Assembly: GCF_027857615.1 (NCBI RefSeq)
Contig: NZ_JAQIFT010000003.1
Location: forward strand, 1 to 40,645
Direction: 5' to 3'
DNA from: Holtiella tumoricola
GTDB taxonomy: Bacteria; Bacillota; Clostridia; Lachnospirales; Cellulosilyticaceae
DNA: 40,645 nucleotides
Of the stretch, positions 16,206 through 26,300 are shown piece after piece (within the stretch, counting starts at the first letter, position 1; every line of letters begins with the position of its first letter). The position numbers and the translations under genes are program-made. The notes under the pieces were generated by a model. That model saw only the letters and a program-made list of their open reading frames with translations. It had not been told where the DNA came from and did no database searches.

Positions 16206-17114
16206 TTACATCACCTCATCATCATCAATTGCTTTAATATAGAAGAACCCTACGCAAAGCAAGATTAAAAATAGTATATTAGAAGCTGCTGCACCTTTGC
16301 TGAATTGGAACTCTTCAAAAGATAAGCGGTACGCATAGGTAGAAACAAGTTCTGTTGCATTAACAGGGCCACCTTTTGTCATAACCCACACTAAGTCAAA
16401 AACTTTAAAGGTATAAACAAACCCTAAAGTAAGTACAGACATGATCGCAGGTTTGATCATAGGAATGGTAATATGGGTCAATGTTTGCCACTTATTTGCA
16501 CCATCTAAGCTAGAGCTTTCATAGATTTCATTTGGAATCGTTGTAAGACCGGTTAATATGAGCATCATATTGAACGGAATACCAATCCAAATATTTGCAA
16601 TAACAATAGCAACCATAGCTGGTGTCCCTTGCAAAAGCCACTCAATAGGTTGTTCTATTAAATGAAGTTGCATTAAAAACTGGTTCACAATACCACCACT
16701 TACTGCAAACATAAATTTAAAAAGTAAACCTACAACGGTTACAGGTAAAAGCCATGAAATCATGGTTACGCCTCTAAAGAATGAACATCCTGGAAACTTC
16801 TTATTAAAAAGTAATGCAAGTCCAAACCCAATAATGAATTGGAAGAATATTGATGCAACAGTAAAGATTAATGTATTGATGATTGCTTTTAGTAATATGG
16901 AATTGGCTCCTGTAAAGAGCTCTCTATAATTTGCAAGTCCTACAAATATCTGCTCATCTGGCTTTGCAAATGTATACACATTAACATTTTTAAAACTTAA
17001 AACAATATTTTGTATCATAGGAACACCAATAAAAAAGAGCATATATAAAAGTGCTGGTAATGTAAAAGCAATACCAAGTAGTGCTCCGTTACTTAATTTT
17101 ATTTTATTTTTCAT
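16206..17114 (-). CDS. ABC sugar transporter permease, MalF-type
   Basis: A 302-aa CUT1 permease with six predicted transmembrane helices. The EAA loop reads EIYESSSLDGANKWQTLTHI. GGGGAGGGG precedes the ATG. It forms the heterodimeric channel with the MalG-type gene that follows directly. A stem-loop separates it from the binding protein gene upstream, which usually serves to keep the binding protein mRNA in excess. Confidence 0.92.
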   Translation of the reverse strand: MKNKIKLSNGALLGIAFTLPALLYMLFFIGVPMIQNIVLSFKNVNVYTFAKPDEQIFVGLANYRELFTGANSILLKAIINTLIFTVASIFFQFIIGFGLALLFNKKFPGCSFFRGVTMISWLLPVTVVGLLFKFMFAVSGGIVNQFLMQLHLIEQPIEWLLQGTPAMVAIVIANIWIGIPFNMMLILTGLTTIPNEIYESSSLDGANKWQTLTHITIPMIKPAIMSVLTLGFVYTFKVFDLVWVMTKGGPVNATELVSTYAYRLSFEEFQFSKGAAASNILFLILLCVGFFYIKAIDDDEVM

Positions 17115-17141
17115 GAAAAGCCCCTCCCCTCTAAATTCAAT

Positions 17142-17186
17142 AAGGGCATCACAAAATTTGGTCTACCCACCTTTTGTGACACCCTT
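17142..17186 (-). other. Intercistronic mRNA stem-loop
   Basis: A 15-bp stem (17142-17156 with 17172-17186). It is complete only in the minus-strand RNA, where two positions form G-U pairs; on the plus strand they would be mismatches. There is no U-tract after it. Probable role: 3' stabilising structure for the binding protein message or partial attenuation before the permeases. Confidence 0.6.
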
Positions 17187-17213
17187 GTAGGCACTCTAAG
17201 CTAAAAATTTGAT

Positions 17214-18524
17214 TTATTTAACTGCATCTACAGCTGCTTGTGTATCTTTAGCTGCTTGTTCTGGTGTCTTACTAAGTGTAAGCACTTCTTGGAATCCTTT
17301 TTGGATTGCTGATGAGTATGATGGCCAAACTGCTGATGGTCCACGTGGAATAGAGGTTTCAAGTTGTGTAATAAATGCTGCTTGAACAGGATCGTTAGTC
17401 CAGTAACCATCTTTTGCTGCTTCTGTTTTTGGAGGGAATGAACCATATTGTTTCATCGCTTCTACCATCACATTGGTTTGATCATAATATTCTAAGAAGG
17501 CTACTGCTCCACCTACATCGTCTTTATTTACAACACCCATGTTTTCTCCACCTAAGATAGATGTTGCTTGACCTGATGATGCATCTTTTTTAGGTAATAC
17601 AGTTACACCATAGTTTAAGTCTGGTGCATTAGCTTCAATACCTGGTATTTGCCATGGTCCATTTTGTTGCATTGCTAAGTTGCCTGCCATAAAGTTGTTA
17701 TTTACATCAGATTGTGTCCAGTTTACACATTCTTTTGTCCATGATCCATCACTGATCATCTCTTGCATAAGTTTGTAAGCATCTACACCTGATTCAATAT
17801 CTGTATAGCTTCCACCTGCTGTATAAAGCCATTGTAAGCATTGGAAGGTTCCTTCATCTGTGTTGGTCCCTGCATTACCAAATCCGAAAACACCATTTTT
17901 AGTAAGGGTTTTTGCCATGCCCTTAAACTCATCCCATGTGGTGTTTTCATCTGGATAACTAAGACCTGCTTCATCAAACATATCTTTGTTATAGAAAAGA
18001 GCTGTACAGTTTGTTGCAAATGGAATACCATAATGTTTGCCATCCATCATTGTAGATTCTAATGGCCCTTGAATATATTCATCCCACTTAATATCAGAAG
18101 CCTCATCTGTAATATCTGCAAATAATCCAAGAGAAATGAAGGATGCCATACCACAACCATCTAAGATAACAATGTCAGGTAACTCACCTGATGCAATCCC
18201 TAATGTTAATTGTTTTTCATAGTCTGCAAAAGGAACATACACATGAGAAGCTGTAAATGCGTCTTGAGAACTATTAAAACCATCAATTAATGTTTGCATC
18301 ATGGCTTTTTGTGCATCTGTTTCAAAGTAGTCCCAGATCACAACTTCTTTCTTTTCCTTAGTTGTTTCTTTAGGTGTTTTAGCTGATTCTGTATTGGTTT
18401 GTGTCGTTGTTGATGTTTGATTGTCTGAAGTGCCACTTGAAGCGGTTTGCTGTGAGCATCCTACCCCCATGCTACTTATGAGTAATGTGGTAATCAAAAA
18501 GGCTATTGCTTTCTTCATCTTCAT
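17214..18524 (-). CDS. ABC sugar-binding lipoprotein (transport)
   Basis: A 436-aa extracellular solute-binding protein of family 1. The signal peptide MKMKKAIAFLITTLLISSMGVGC ends in a lipobox, so the protein is anchored on the outer face by Cys23. A Thr/Ser/Lys-rich linker follows, then the binding fold (VVIWDYFETDAQK, PDIVILDGCG, YGIPFATNCTALFYNKDMFDEAG, MQQNGPWQIPG). It delivers sugar to the two permeases after it. Its start codon lies directly behind a long hairpin that includes its ribosome site. It is a paralogue of the protein at 18643. Confidence 0.92.
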   Translation of the reverse strand: MKMKKAIAFLITTLLISSMGVGCSQQTASSGTSDNQTSTTTQTNTESAKTPKETTKEKKEVVIWDYFETDAQKAMMQTLIDGFNSSQDAFTASHVYVPFADYEKQLTLGIASGELPDIVILDGCGMASFISLGLFADITDEASDIKWDEYIQGPLESTMMDGKHYGIPFATNCTALFYNKDMFDEAGLSYPDENTTWDEFKGMAKTLTKNGVFGFGNAGTNTDEGTFQCLQWLYTAGGSYTDIESGVDAYKLMQEMISDGSWTKECVNWTQSDVNNNFMAGNLAMQQNGPWQIPGIEANAPDLNYGVTVLPKKDASSGQATSILGGENMGVVNKDDVGGAVAFLEYYDQTNVMVEAMKQYGSFPPKTEAAKDGYWTNDPVQAAFITQLETSIPRGPSAVWPSYSSAIQKGFQEVLTLSKTPEQAAKDTQAAVDAVK

Positions 18525-18587
18525 AAAAAAATCCCCCTTGTAATAAATTTATCTCTCTTGCTTTGATAAGTTTATTATAAGGGGGAT
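18525..18587 (-). promoter_or_regulatory. Terminator-like hairpin covering the ribosome site
   Basis: A 23-base inverted repeat (18531-18553 with 18565-18587, two imperfect positions) is followed on the minus strand by seven U and then the ATG of the binding protein gene (18522-18524). The 3' arm contains AAGGGGGAU, the only ribosome site. The structure may therefore both attenuate transcription and hide the ribosome site. Pairing is slightly better on the plus strand. Confidence 0.65.
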
Positions 18588-18642
18588 TATTTTTAGCTTA
18601 AACTCTAAATATTTAAGATAGGTGGAATATATTCATATGAAT

Positions 18643-19848
18643 TTATTGTAAGTGCAAAGCTGCAGCATCTACGGTCATTTCGCCAGTAAATAGGCCATAA
18701 ATACTTTCTGAAAGCTTGCCTGAAATCCCTTTCCAATTGCTAAAGGATGTTCTAGAAATACAGTCATCCATCTGCTCAACAAAGACTTGATACATCTCAT
18801 TCTTATCAGCGAATGCTTTTGCTTCTTCTTTACTTGGAGGCAATACACTGGCCTTTTGGGATACACGTTGCATGACTTCTGGACGTCTATAGTAGTCTAA
18901 AAAGGTCAGTGCACCTTCCACGTTTTTTTCTTTTAAAATACATAAGTTTTCTCCACCTGTCAGCATTAAGCTCACTTCTTGAATGGGTAGGCGTACAATA
19001 CCATACTCTACATTAGCTTCTTCAAGCATAGGTAAGACCCAAGGTCCATTTTCCATCATAGCAGCTTGACCTTCTATAAACTTTCTTGCCACATCATTTT
19101 GAGACCAATTAATACAGTTAATATCCATATAGGCTTGTTCTACTAATGCGTGAATTAGTTCAAAAGCCTCTTTTGTTTTTTCTCCTCCTAATGCTTCAAT
19201 ATCTTCTCCTGTAGACAAAATCCAAGGTAATATTTGAAACAGGGACTGTTCACCTGCTATAGCTGACATAGCAAATCCATAGCGGTCTTGAGTAGTTAAT
19301 GCTTCTGCACATGCTATAAATTCCTCCCACGTACTTGGTGGTGTCAGTCCCTCTGCCTCAAAGGCCTCTTTATTATAAATAAGTGCTAAGTTATTACAAC
19401 AAAAAGGTAATCCATAATATTTACCCTCATGTTCTACAGACTGCCATACATTTTCATAATACGTGCTTGTAATATCTTCTGCTTCAAAGTAATCATTCAG
19501 TTCTTCAAAAATCCCCAGTTGAATATAAGCTGGCATATCTGGATTATCGATAATCACCAAATCGGGCAATTCATTTTCTGTTACGCCCATGGCTAACCTT
19601 TTGCTGAAATCGGTCATAGGCACATACACCCAGCTGAGTAGGTAGTCTTCTTGTATTGTATTAAATTCTTCGATTAATAAATCTAAACTCTCTTTTTGTG
19701 CTTGTGTTTCATAATAAGACCATAATACAAGCTTCTCTCTTTGAGGCTCTGGTGTAACAACTTCAATGTCTTTGGCTGTGGTACATCCTACTAAAAATAT
19801 GGATAAAAACAAACTCATTTTCATGATCTTCCTTGTCTGCTTAAACAT
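18643..19848 (-). CDS. Second sugar-binding lipoprotein, linked to the two-component system
   Basis: A 401-aa family 1 solute-binding protein and a clear paralogue of 17214: LVLWSYYETQAQKESLDLLIEEF, PDLVIIDNPDM and YGLPFCCNNLALIYNKEAF align with the equivalent blocks. The signal peptide ends in FLVGC, a lipobox, so it is membrane-anchored. It starts 11 bases after the response regulator, with GGGGGAAGA before the ATG, so it belongs to the sensor operon. Its likely role is either a second importer receptor or a ligand-binding partner of the histidine kinase at 21380; the position favours the latter, which is an inference. Confidence 0.88.
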   Translation of the reverse strand: MFKQTRKIMKMSLFLSIFLVGCTTAKDIEVVTPEPQREKLVLWSYYETQAQKESLDLLIEEFNTIQEDYLLSWVYVPMTDFSKRLAMGVTENELPDLVIIDNPDMPAYIQLGIFEELNDYFEAEDITSTYYENVWQSVEHEGKYYGLPFCCNNLALIYNKEAFEAEGLTPPSTWEEFIACAEALTTQDRYGFAMSAIAGEQSLFQILPWILSTGEDIEALGGEKTKEAFELIHALVEQAYMDINCINWSQNDVARKFIEGQAAMMENGPWVLPMLEEANVEYGIVRLPIQEVSLMLTGGENLCILKEKNVEGALTFLDYYRRPEVMQRVSQKASVLPPSKEEAKAFADKNEMYQVFVEQMDDCISRTSFSNWKGISGKLSESIYGLFTGEMTVDAAALHLQ

Positions 19849-19859
19849 ATTCTTCCCCC

Positions 19860-21377
19860 TTATTGCTTTTGTCGAAACTCCTTAGGTGAAATCCCTTGTA
19901 CTTCTTTGAAAACACGCATAAAGTATTTAGCATCACTGTACCCTACAGCTTCTGCTATTTCATAGATTTTTAAATCTGTTCCTTTTAATAAACGCTTTGC
20001 ATGACTGATACGAAACTGCTTTAGAAAATTAGAAAAATTAATATTCATTTCCCTATTAAAAAGTGTACTTAGGTACTCTGGTGTCAACTCCATTTTCCTT
20101 GCCACTTCTTCAAGGGTAATCCCTTCATTATAATGATCACGTATGTAGTTGATGACTTTTAAAATGGTGTAGTTACGAATATCCTCCTTTTTCTCGTGTA
20201 CATTTTGCATACTGTTTAATAAATCCATAAAGAGTTGTTGAAGCTCATTTCTTGTATAAACCTCTCCAACACGTTTTAACAAGCTCATACTTTGAATCTG
20301 ATCATAAAGCTTTTTATCTATTTCTTGTACCATATGTATGATAAAAGTAATCATCTTAATATAATCATTTCTAATTTCCTCAGGAGACATTAAGTGCTGC
20401 TCAAAATAATCATAAAAAATTTCTGCTAAATCAGGCAGGTTCTCTAATTCACCTTTACAAATGGACACTTTAAATTTATTTTCTATTTCTATTGGATAGC
20501 TGTACTTCTTGAGTGTAGTGTGTGCGTGCACATTTTGCTTTAATAGATGATCATTCCCATAGGTCAAACTCAAATTTAATAGAGACTGAATACTTTGGAA
20601 GACTTCACTTAACTTTTCAAGGGTATCAAACTGCTCTACCGCCCACGCTGGTTGATATTTTTGTTCTCTATAAGGCTTAATCATATGCTGTATAAAATAG
20701 GATTCCCATCCCTCTAAGTCTTCTTCTCCTACGACTAAACAAACAAATTGCTGCAACGTTTCTACAAAGAAGGTATAGCATTGACATTCAGGATAACGCC
20801 CTATAATAGAGGGCATCCATTCCTTAAAGTGATTTTTATAGGCTACAGGTGCACTTCCCGTATATCCTACATATAGTCTATAGTGCCAGTCCTCTTTTAA
20901 TGCCATTAAATGTTTGAGCTTGTGATAACTTTCTGCTTCATCTTCGCTACTTCCAAGGATAATGTCACGAATAATACTTTCACACGATCCTTGTAGCATT
21001 TTATTTTCTTTTTCAATCTCCCCTTCCATACGATTTAAAAGATTTATCACTTCTTCCGGCCCAATAGGTTTTAATAAATAATCCTTTACACCTAAACTGA
21101 TAGCCTTTTTGGCATAGTCAAATTCGGAATACCCAGTTAAAATAACAGCTCGGCTCGGTACTTTTTCCTCTTTTAATTGGGTCAACATCTCTAGTCCATC
21201 CATAACAGGCATACGTATATCTGTCATGATTAAATCTGGCTTATATCTTAAACTAAGTTCTATGCCCTCTTTTCCATTTTTTGCTTCCCCTATAACTGTA
21301 TGTTTGGTTTTATGACTGATTAACCTTGCTATACCTTCTCTTATTTTCACTTCATCTTCTACTATCAGTATCCGCAT
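19860..21377 (-). CDS. YesN-type response regulator with AraC output domain
   Basis: 505 aa. The receiver domain (about 1-120) has the acidic pocket EDE at the start, the phospho-acceptor Asp53 in MTDIRMPVMDG and a late Lys in YLLKPIGPEE. A long middle region (130-390) is typical of YesN proteins. The C-terminal AraC domain contains two helix-turn-helices, seen in TLEEVARKMELTPEYLSTLF and KIYEIAEAVGYSDAKYFMRV. It is coupled to the kinase with 2 bases between them. It should activate the nearby sugar genes on ligand detection, probably including the 23394 glycosidase. Confidence 0.94.
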   Translation of the reverse strand: MRILIVEDEVKIREGIARLISHKTKHTVIGEAKNGKEGIELSLRYKPDLIMTDIRMPVMDGLEMLTQLKEEKVPSRAVILTGYSEFDYAKKAISLGVKDYLLKPIGPEEVINLLNRMEGEIEKENKMLQGSCESIIRDIILGSSEDEAESYHKLKHLMALKEDWHYRLYVGYTGSAPVAYKNHFKEWMPSIIGRYPECQCYTFFVETLQQFVCLVVGEEDLEGWESYFIQHMIKPYREQKYQPAWAVEQFDTLEKLSEVFQSIQSLLNLSLTYGNDHLLKQNVHAHTTLKKYSYPIEIENKFKVSICKGELENLPDLAEIFYDYFEQHLMSPEEIRNDYIKMITFIIHMVQEIDKKLYDQIQSMSLLKRVGEVYTRNELQQLFMDLLNSMQNVHEKKEDIRNYTILKVINYIRDHYNEGITLEEVARKMELTPEYLSTLFNREMNINFSNFLKQFRISHAKRLLKGTDLKIYEIAEAVGYSDAKYFMRVFKEVQGISPKEFRQKQ

Positions 21378-21379
21378 CT

Positions 21380-23197
21380 CTACACCTCTTCAAAAGGAAG
21401 TTCTAATACAATGACTGTACCCATATCTGGTATACTCTTTACATTCCAACTTGCCTTATTGCCATAATACATATACATTCTTGAAAAAGCATTTTGTACC
21501 CCTATACCTTCTTGTTTATCTTTAATCATTTCTTCAATATTGTTATATAAGTCCACTTGCTCCTTGGACATGCCATGTCCATTATCTTCTATAATGATTT
21601 GGATGGTTTTGCGCGTCTTACTCATTAAAATATCAATATGTAGTACGCCCCCTTGTTCTATGCCTTTAAACCCATGGATAATAGTATTTTCCACAAAAGG
21701 TTGGAGCAATAATTTATGAATCTTCACTTGTTTTGTTTCTTCTTCTATGTTGAGCACCCATTCAAAAACATTATTAAAACGCATTTTTTGTAAGCTTAAA
21801 TATTTCTCTAACCAATCTACAACACCTTCAATGGTCACCATCTGATTACTTTTATTCACACTATAGCGTAAAATAACCCCTAGATTTCTGATCATCGTAC
21901 TGATTTCATATTCATCTTTTTCAATGGCCATCCAGTTAATCGAGTCTAAGGTATTATATAAAAAATGGGGATTAATTTGAGCTTCTAATGCACGGATTTC
22001 AGCATTCTTTTGTTTATCTGTAGCTATTTTCACCGCTTCTATCAAGTCCTTAACTTTTGTGGTCATAATATTAAAGGTTTGAGCAATATGACCAATTTCA
22101 TCCTCACTCTCTACAGGTACAACAACTTCTAAATTGCCTTCTTGAACTTGTTCCATACCCTTCACTACATTTTTAATAGACTTATCAATCTGTTTAACAG
22201 CAATTGTAATTAACCCGCCTGCAAATAATAATCCTATAAATCCCATAATTACATATATACTTTGAGATCTTTTTACATCTTTTAAAACATAATCTTTGTC
22301 GTAGACATTATAGTAGGTCCAACCTGTTGTTTGATCTACATAAGCATTCACAACCATATCCTGTTTTTCAAAATAGCCACTAGATTGTACCAGTGCTTCA
22401 ATATCCTTTTCAGCATCCATCTGATAACCATTAAAATCTAAGTTAGGGTAGGAGACCACTCGCCCTGTGGGATCTACAATAAAATGAATACGATGGCTGA
22501 CTTCGCCCGCTCCCCTTTCACCTTCACTACAAATGGTATTGAGAATACTTGAATCAATACTAATAATAGCCGTCCCAATGGCACCTTTGTTTAAATCATT
22601 AAGGTCAAAGATCTGTTTAGAAAGATGAAATAAATAGACTGGTTTACCATTATCATCATACTTCTCGGTTGGGGTTAAAATAATCCCTACCTTATCTTTC
22701 GCATTTAAATAAGGGGCTTGTTCATAAATATTTAAGCCTCTCCATACATTGCTGACAGCAGAACCTGTCTGATAGTCATAAATAACAGGCCCGCCCTCAT
22801 TAGAGATAATACTTATACTTCTCATTCCTAAATCTGAATGATTATACTGCTTAAGCCTATTGTTAATATAGTTATAGGCTACAGCTTTACTATTAGGTTC
22901 ATTACTGTTGTAACGCCCAATATACTCAATAACTTCATCATCTGCATTAATCTGAAGGAGTATAGTATTATAAGTATCTAGAGTAAGTTTGACACGTTCC
23001 GCCATCTGCCTTAAATTTTGTACAGCTAATTCATTAATCTGCCGTGTCATATTATTGGCGTTGATATTGTACGAAATACTTATAATCCCCCAGATTGGAA
23101 TCACTACTCCAATAACAAAAGCAAAAAACATCTTAGTTTGTATCTTCCAGTTATGATACGCTTTTACATAAGATTTTTTTATAGTTTTTCTCTTCAA
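21380..23197 (-). CDS. YesM-type sensor histidine kinase
   Basis: 605 aa. A first membrane helix (about 24-44) and a second (about 308-328) flank an extracellular sensor region of Cache type. A HAMP domain follows (about 330-385), then the His_kinase region with His411 in QINPHFLYNTLDSINW and the ATPase domain (DNGHGMS, GIGVQNAF). The start is TTG at 23197, supported by AGGGGG 8 bases before it; no better ATG exists. It is the first gene of the operon with the regulator and binding protein. In known cases YesM-type kinases of this family respond to carbohydrates, here probably arabinosides. Confidence 0.93.
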   Translation of the reverse strand: MKRKTIKKSYVKAYHNWKIQTKMFFAFVIGVVIPIWGIISISYNINANNMTRQINELAVQNLRQMAERVKLTLDTYNTILLQINADDEVIEYIGRYNSNEPNSKAVAYNYINNRLKQYNHSDLGMRSISIISNEGGPVIYDYQTGSAVSNVWRGLNIYEQAPYLNAKDKVGIILTPTEKYDDNGKPVYLFHLSKQIFDLNDLNKGAIGTAIISIDSSILNTICSEGERGAGEVSHRIHFIVDPTGRVVSYPNLDFNGYQMDAEKDIEALVQSSGYFEKQDMVVNAYVDQTTGWTYYNVYDKDYVLKDVKRSQSIYVIMGFIGLLFAGGLITIAVKQIDKSIKNVVKGMEQVQEGNLEVVVPVESEDEIGHIAQTFNIMTTKVKDLIEAVKIATDKQKNAEIRALEAQINPHFLYNTLDSINWMAIEKDEYEISTMIRNLGVILRYSVNKSNQMVTIEGVVDWLEKYLSLQKMRFNNVFEWVLNIEEETKQVKIHKLLLQPFVENTIIHGFKGIEQGGVLHIDILMSKTRKTIQIIIEDNGHGMSKEQVDLYNNIEEMIKDKQEGIGVQNAFSRMYMYYGNKASWNVKSIPDMGTVIVLELPFEEV

Positions 23198-23341
23198 GTC
23201 CGTTTCCCCCTACTTTATTTATTGTAGCCTTAGATTTGTAATTTTTCAATTATTTTATAATATTTTTCACAAAATAGATATTTGATTTTTATTTAACATT
23301 ATGCAACATTACTGTCTTTCTAAGACCATCTACCCCTATAC

Positions 23342-23386
23342 CAAATAAAAACTGTTGCATCCCTATTCTTAGAGATGCAACAGTTT
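23342..23386 (-). terminator. Terminator of the large glycosidase gene
   Basis: Perfect 13-bp stem (23349-23361 with 23374-23386), 12-base loop, with T-rich bases after it on the minus strand. Lies 8 bases past the stop. Confidence 0.85.
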
Positions 23387-23393
23387 AAAGTAA

Positions 23394-26300
23394 TTATTTA
23401 AGTTGTTCTATCATCTTGTAAAGTATACTACAAGCTTCTGCCCTTGTTACGACTTGAGTAGGATTAAAGCAATCTCCTTCTAAAATACCAAGTCCTTTTA
23501 ATTTCTGCACAGCTTCTTTTGCATAATCTGCAATAGCTGTTTCATCTTGATAAGCTTCTACTTGTTTTTCATCAAATAGGGTCTGATCAAAACATACTAA
23601 TGTATTATAGACCATAACAGCCATTTCTTGTTTTGTAATGGTATCACCTAAACCAAATTGTGTTTGTGACTTTCCATTGATAATCCCTTGAGCTTTAGCT
23701 GCTACAATGGCTTCATAAGCCCAATGTTCCTCGCTTACATCTGTAAAGTTGACTGTTTTGCCTGTTATATCAAACTGGAAGATTCTATGAAGCATCGTCA
23801 AGAACTGCTCTCTTGTTACATGATTTGCTGGTGCAAAGGTTGTTATTGTTAAACCTGTAACAACACCTCTAGCAGCTAACTCATCAATTGCCTCTTTTTC
23901 GTCTAATGTCTCTAAATCTGTAAATACAAAATCTACCTTTTCTTTAAATACGATAGGTTGAAGATCTTTAAGCACAACCTTCATTGTTTGAGTAGATGGA
24001 TTATAAAGACTTAAGGCAATAGTCCTATTCTCTTGAACACACACACTATTTGCTAAATCTATATTCACATCATTTGCTTTAATTTCTACAATAATAGATT
24101 TTGCAAAGGAATAAACCATACGGCCATCTTTCTTAAGTTGAAGCTTAAAGCCTTCTTCCATCTCTACTAATTCTAATTGAATTAGACTACCTATATTTTC
24201 ACCTTTAAGCTGTTCAACAGACTTCTCATTAAGGGTTACAGTATAATGTCGCCCTACACTTTGAACGACTTTACTTGTAGAAGTTTGTGTTTTATTTGGC
24301 TTACTACTTGGTCGAGATATAGAAGGTTCTTCTGGATCTGGTGTTGGATCTGGATCCGGTGTTGGATCTGGATCCGGTGTTGGATCTGGATCCGGTGTTG
24401 GGTCTGGATCTGGCGTTGGGTCTGGATCTGGCGTTGGGTCTGGATCTGGCGTTGGATCTGGATCTGGTGTTGGGTCTGGATCTGGTGTCTGTGCCTGAAC
24501 TGTGATAACAGCTTTTGCCTTAAGTGGTGTGATCGCCTCACCTGCTATGGTAAAGTGAACAGTTCCTGCTACCTCAAATGTTCCAGATGTCATCAATTTT
24601 TCTTCATCATATGCATCCCAAACAACCTGATTACTTACATTATCTCGTGAACCGTCATTATAAAGTACTTCTACATGTTGAGGAAGCTCTAAAGTTCCAC
24701 CAACTGGTACTGTAATATTTACTGTCTCAATGGTATTTGCCATCACATTATTATGTGTTCTTACATAGACTGTTGCATCTACAAGTTTATTGCTTCCTAG
24801 TACACTACCTTTAATATTAAAGCTACCATCTTTAGATAATTTATCTTCACTTATTTCTGGCCATGTTACTTTTGCTGTATGTTTAAGTCCATTCCCTAAG
24901 GTCATCTCAACTGTTTCTGGAAGTTTAGGTTGTTCACCTACTAAAGTTGTCACTTTAAATGAAGGCATTTTTTCAACAGGTGTTGCAAATACTCTCCATT
25001 CAGAAATTCCAGTCCAAGCTGTATCTGGTTTATAGATTACAACGCGCATTGCATTGGTTACTACAGGTTCAAAAGTTGTTGTATTGTATTTACCTCTTGA
25101 AATACTATACCCTTCTGCATGAGGTACTGGTTTCCACTCACCTGTTTCCATATCTTTGTATTCATAGACATAAGCTTTAGGAAGTAAGATTCCTCCACCA
25201 TCATAGAACCAGAACATTTCTGTTTTACTTATCACTACAGGCTCTGCCCATGTATATTGTACCCATTGAGATGCACCACTTACAGCCCAGTTACCGTATT
25301 GGCCAGCCCCTGTGGAGTTAAGAGGATCTTTACCATCATTAACAGCTGATACCCTTTCCCATGGTGAACAGTAGGACGTAGATGGTGTAGCTTCTAATGC
25401 TACATTCACCTCATTAGGTGTTCCTATCGCTTCTACTTCAATACGTTTAACTGTTTCAAGATCTCCATCACTTACTACAACTTCAAGGATATATTTACCT
25501 TCTTCAGTAAAGTCTGCAACGGTTTCAAATACATTCTTACTTTCAAATGCTATTTCACCAGGCCCTTCTACTTTGCTCCAATTTGTTGTAAGGATACCTG
25601 ATGGTAAAGCATCATCTTTTACTTCTGTTATCAGTACAGTTCTCAATGTTTTTCTATTATTAAGATCTTCATATGCAACAACTTCTGGTGTCTTATTAAC
25701 AGCTGTTGGCGCTTCAACAGGTGTATTAAATACTTGGATTTCCTTTAACCCAACTGCATAACCTGGTTTCACCTTCATCACGACACGTAATTTTTGTGTT
25801 GAAATAGTCGGAAACTCTACATGGTTGTAATTGGCTTGTAACTGAGACTTGTATTGGTCAGGTACAACAGACCAATTCGAACCATCCCAGTATTCTAAGT
25901 AATACATATAAGGCTCACAGTAATTATTTTCATTTTTATCACTATAGAAATAAAGTTTAACGTCATTCATTGTTTGTGTACTACCAAAATCTAATTCAAA
26001 CCATTCTTCACTATGGGTTGAGCCTTTAGTTCCCCAGATTGGTACATCTACAACAAACTTACTCTTACTGGAGTTAATACCACTTACACTAAAACCATTA
26101 ACTGCATAGTCTAGTCTTGTTTTAGGTGCAATATAAGATGCAGATGGTGTTGCCTGAAGTGCTAAATTCTTACAGCTACCTGTATCCTCTGTTACATCAA
26201 CTGCTGCTTTTTGGAACATCTCTACAACTCTTTCTTCTGTTAATTCTACACTTGCAGCATCTTTCATCGTATTCATTGGCTCATTCACAATGACTTGTGG

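Noticed and set aside
24324..24485. Regular 18-base repeats considered as a CRISPR-like array
   Set aside because: No unique spacers between units; they are in frame and encode a Pro-Asp linker.
24246..24650. Plus-strand Trp/Ile/Cys-rich repeat ORF
   Set aside because: Shadow of the PDPDPT repeat array; low complexity and no ribosome site.
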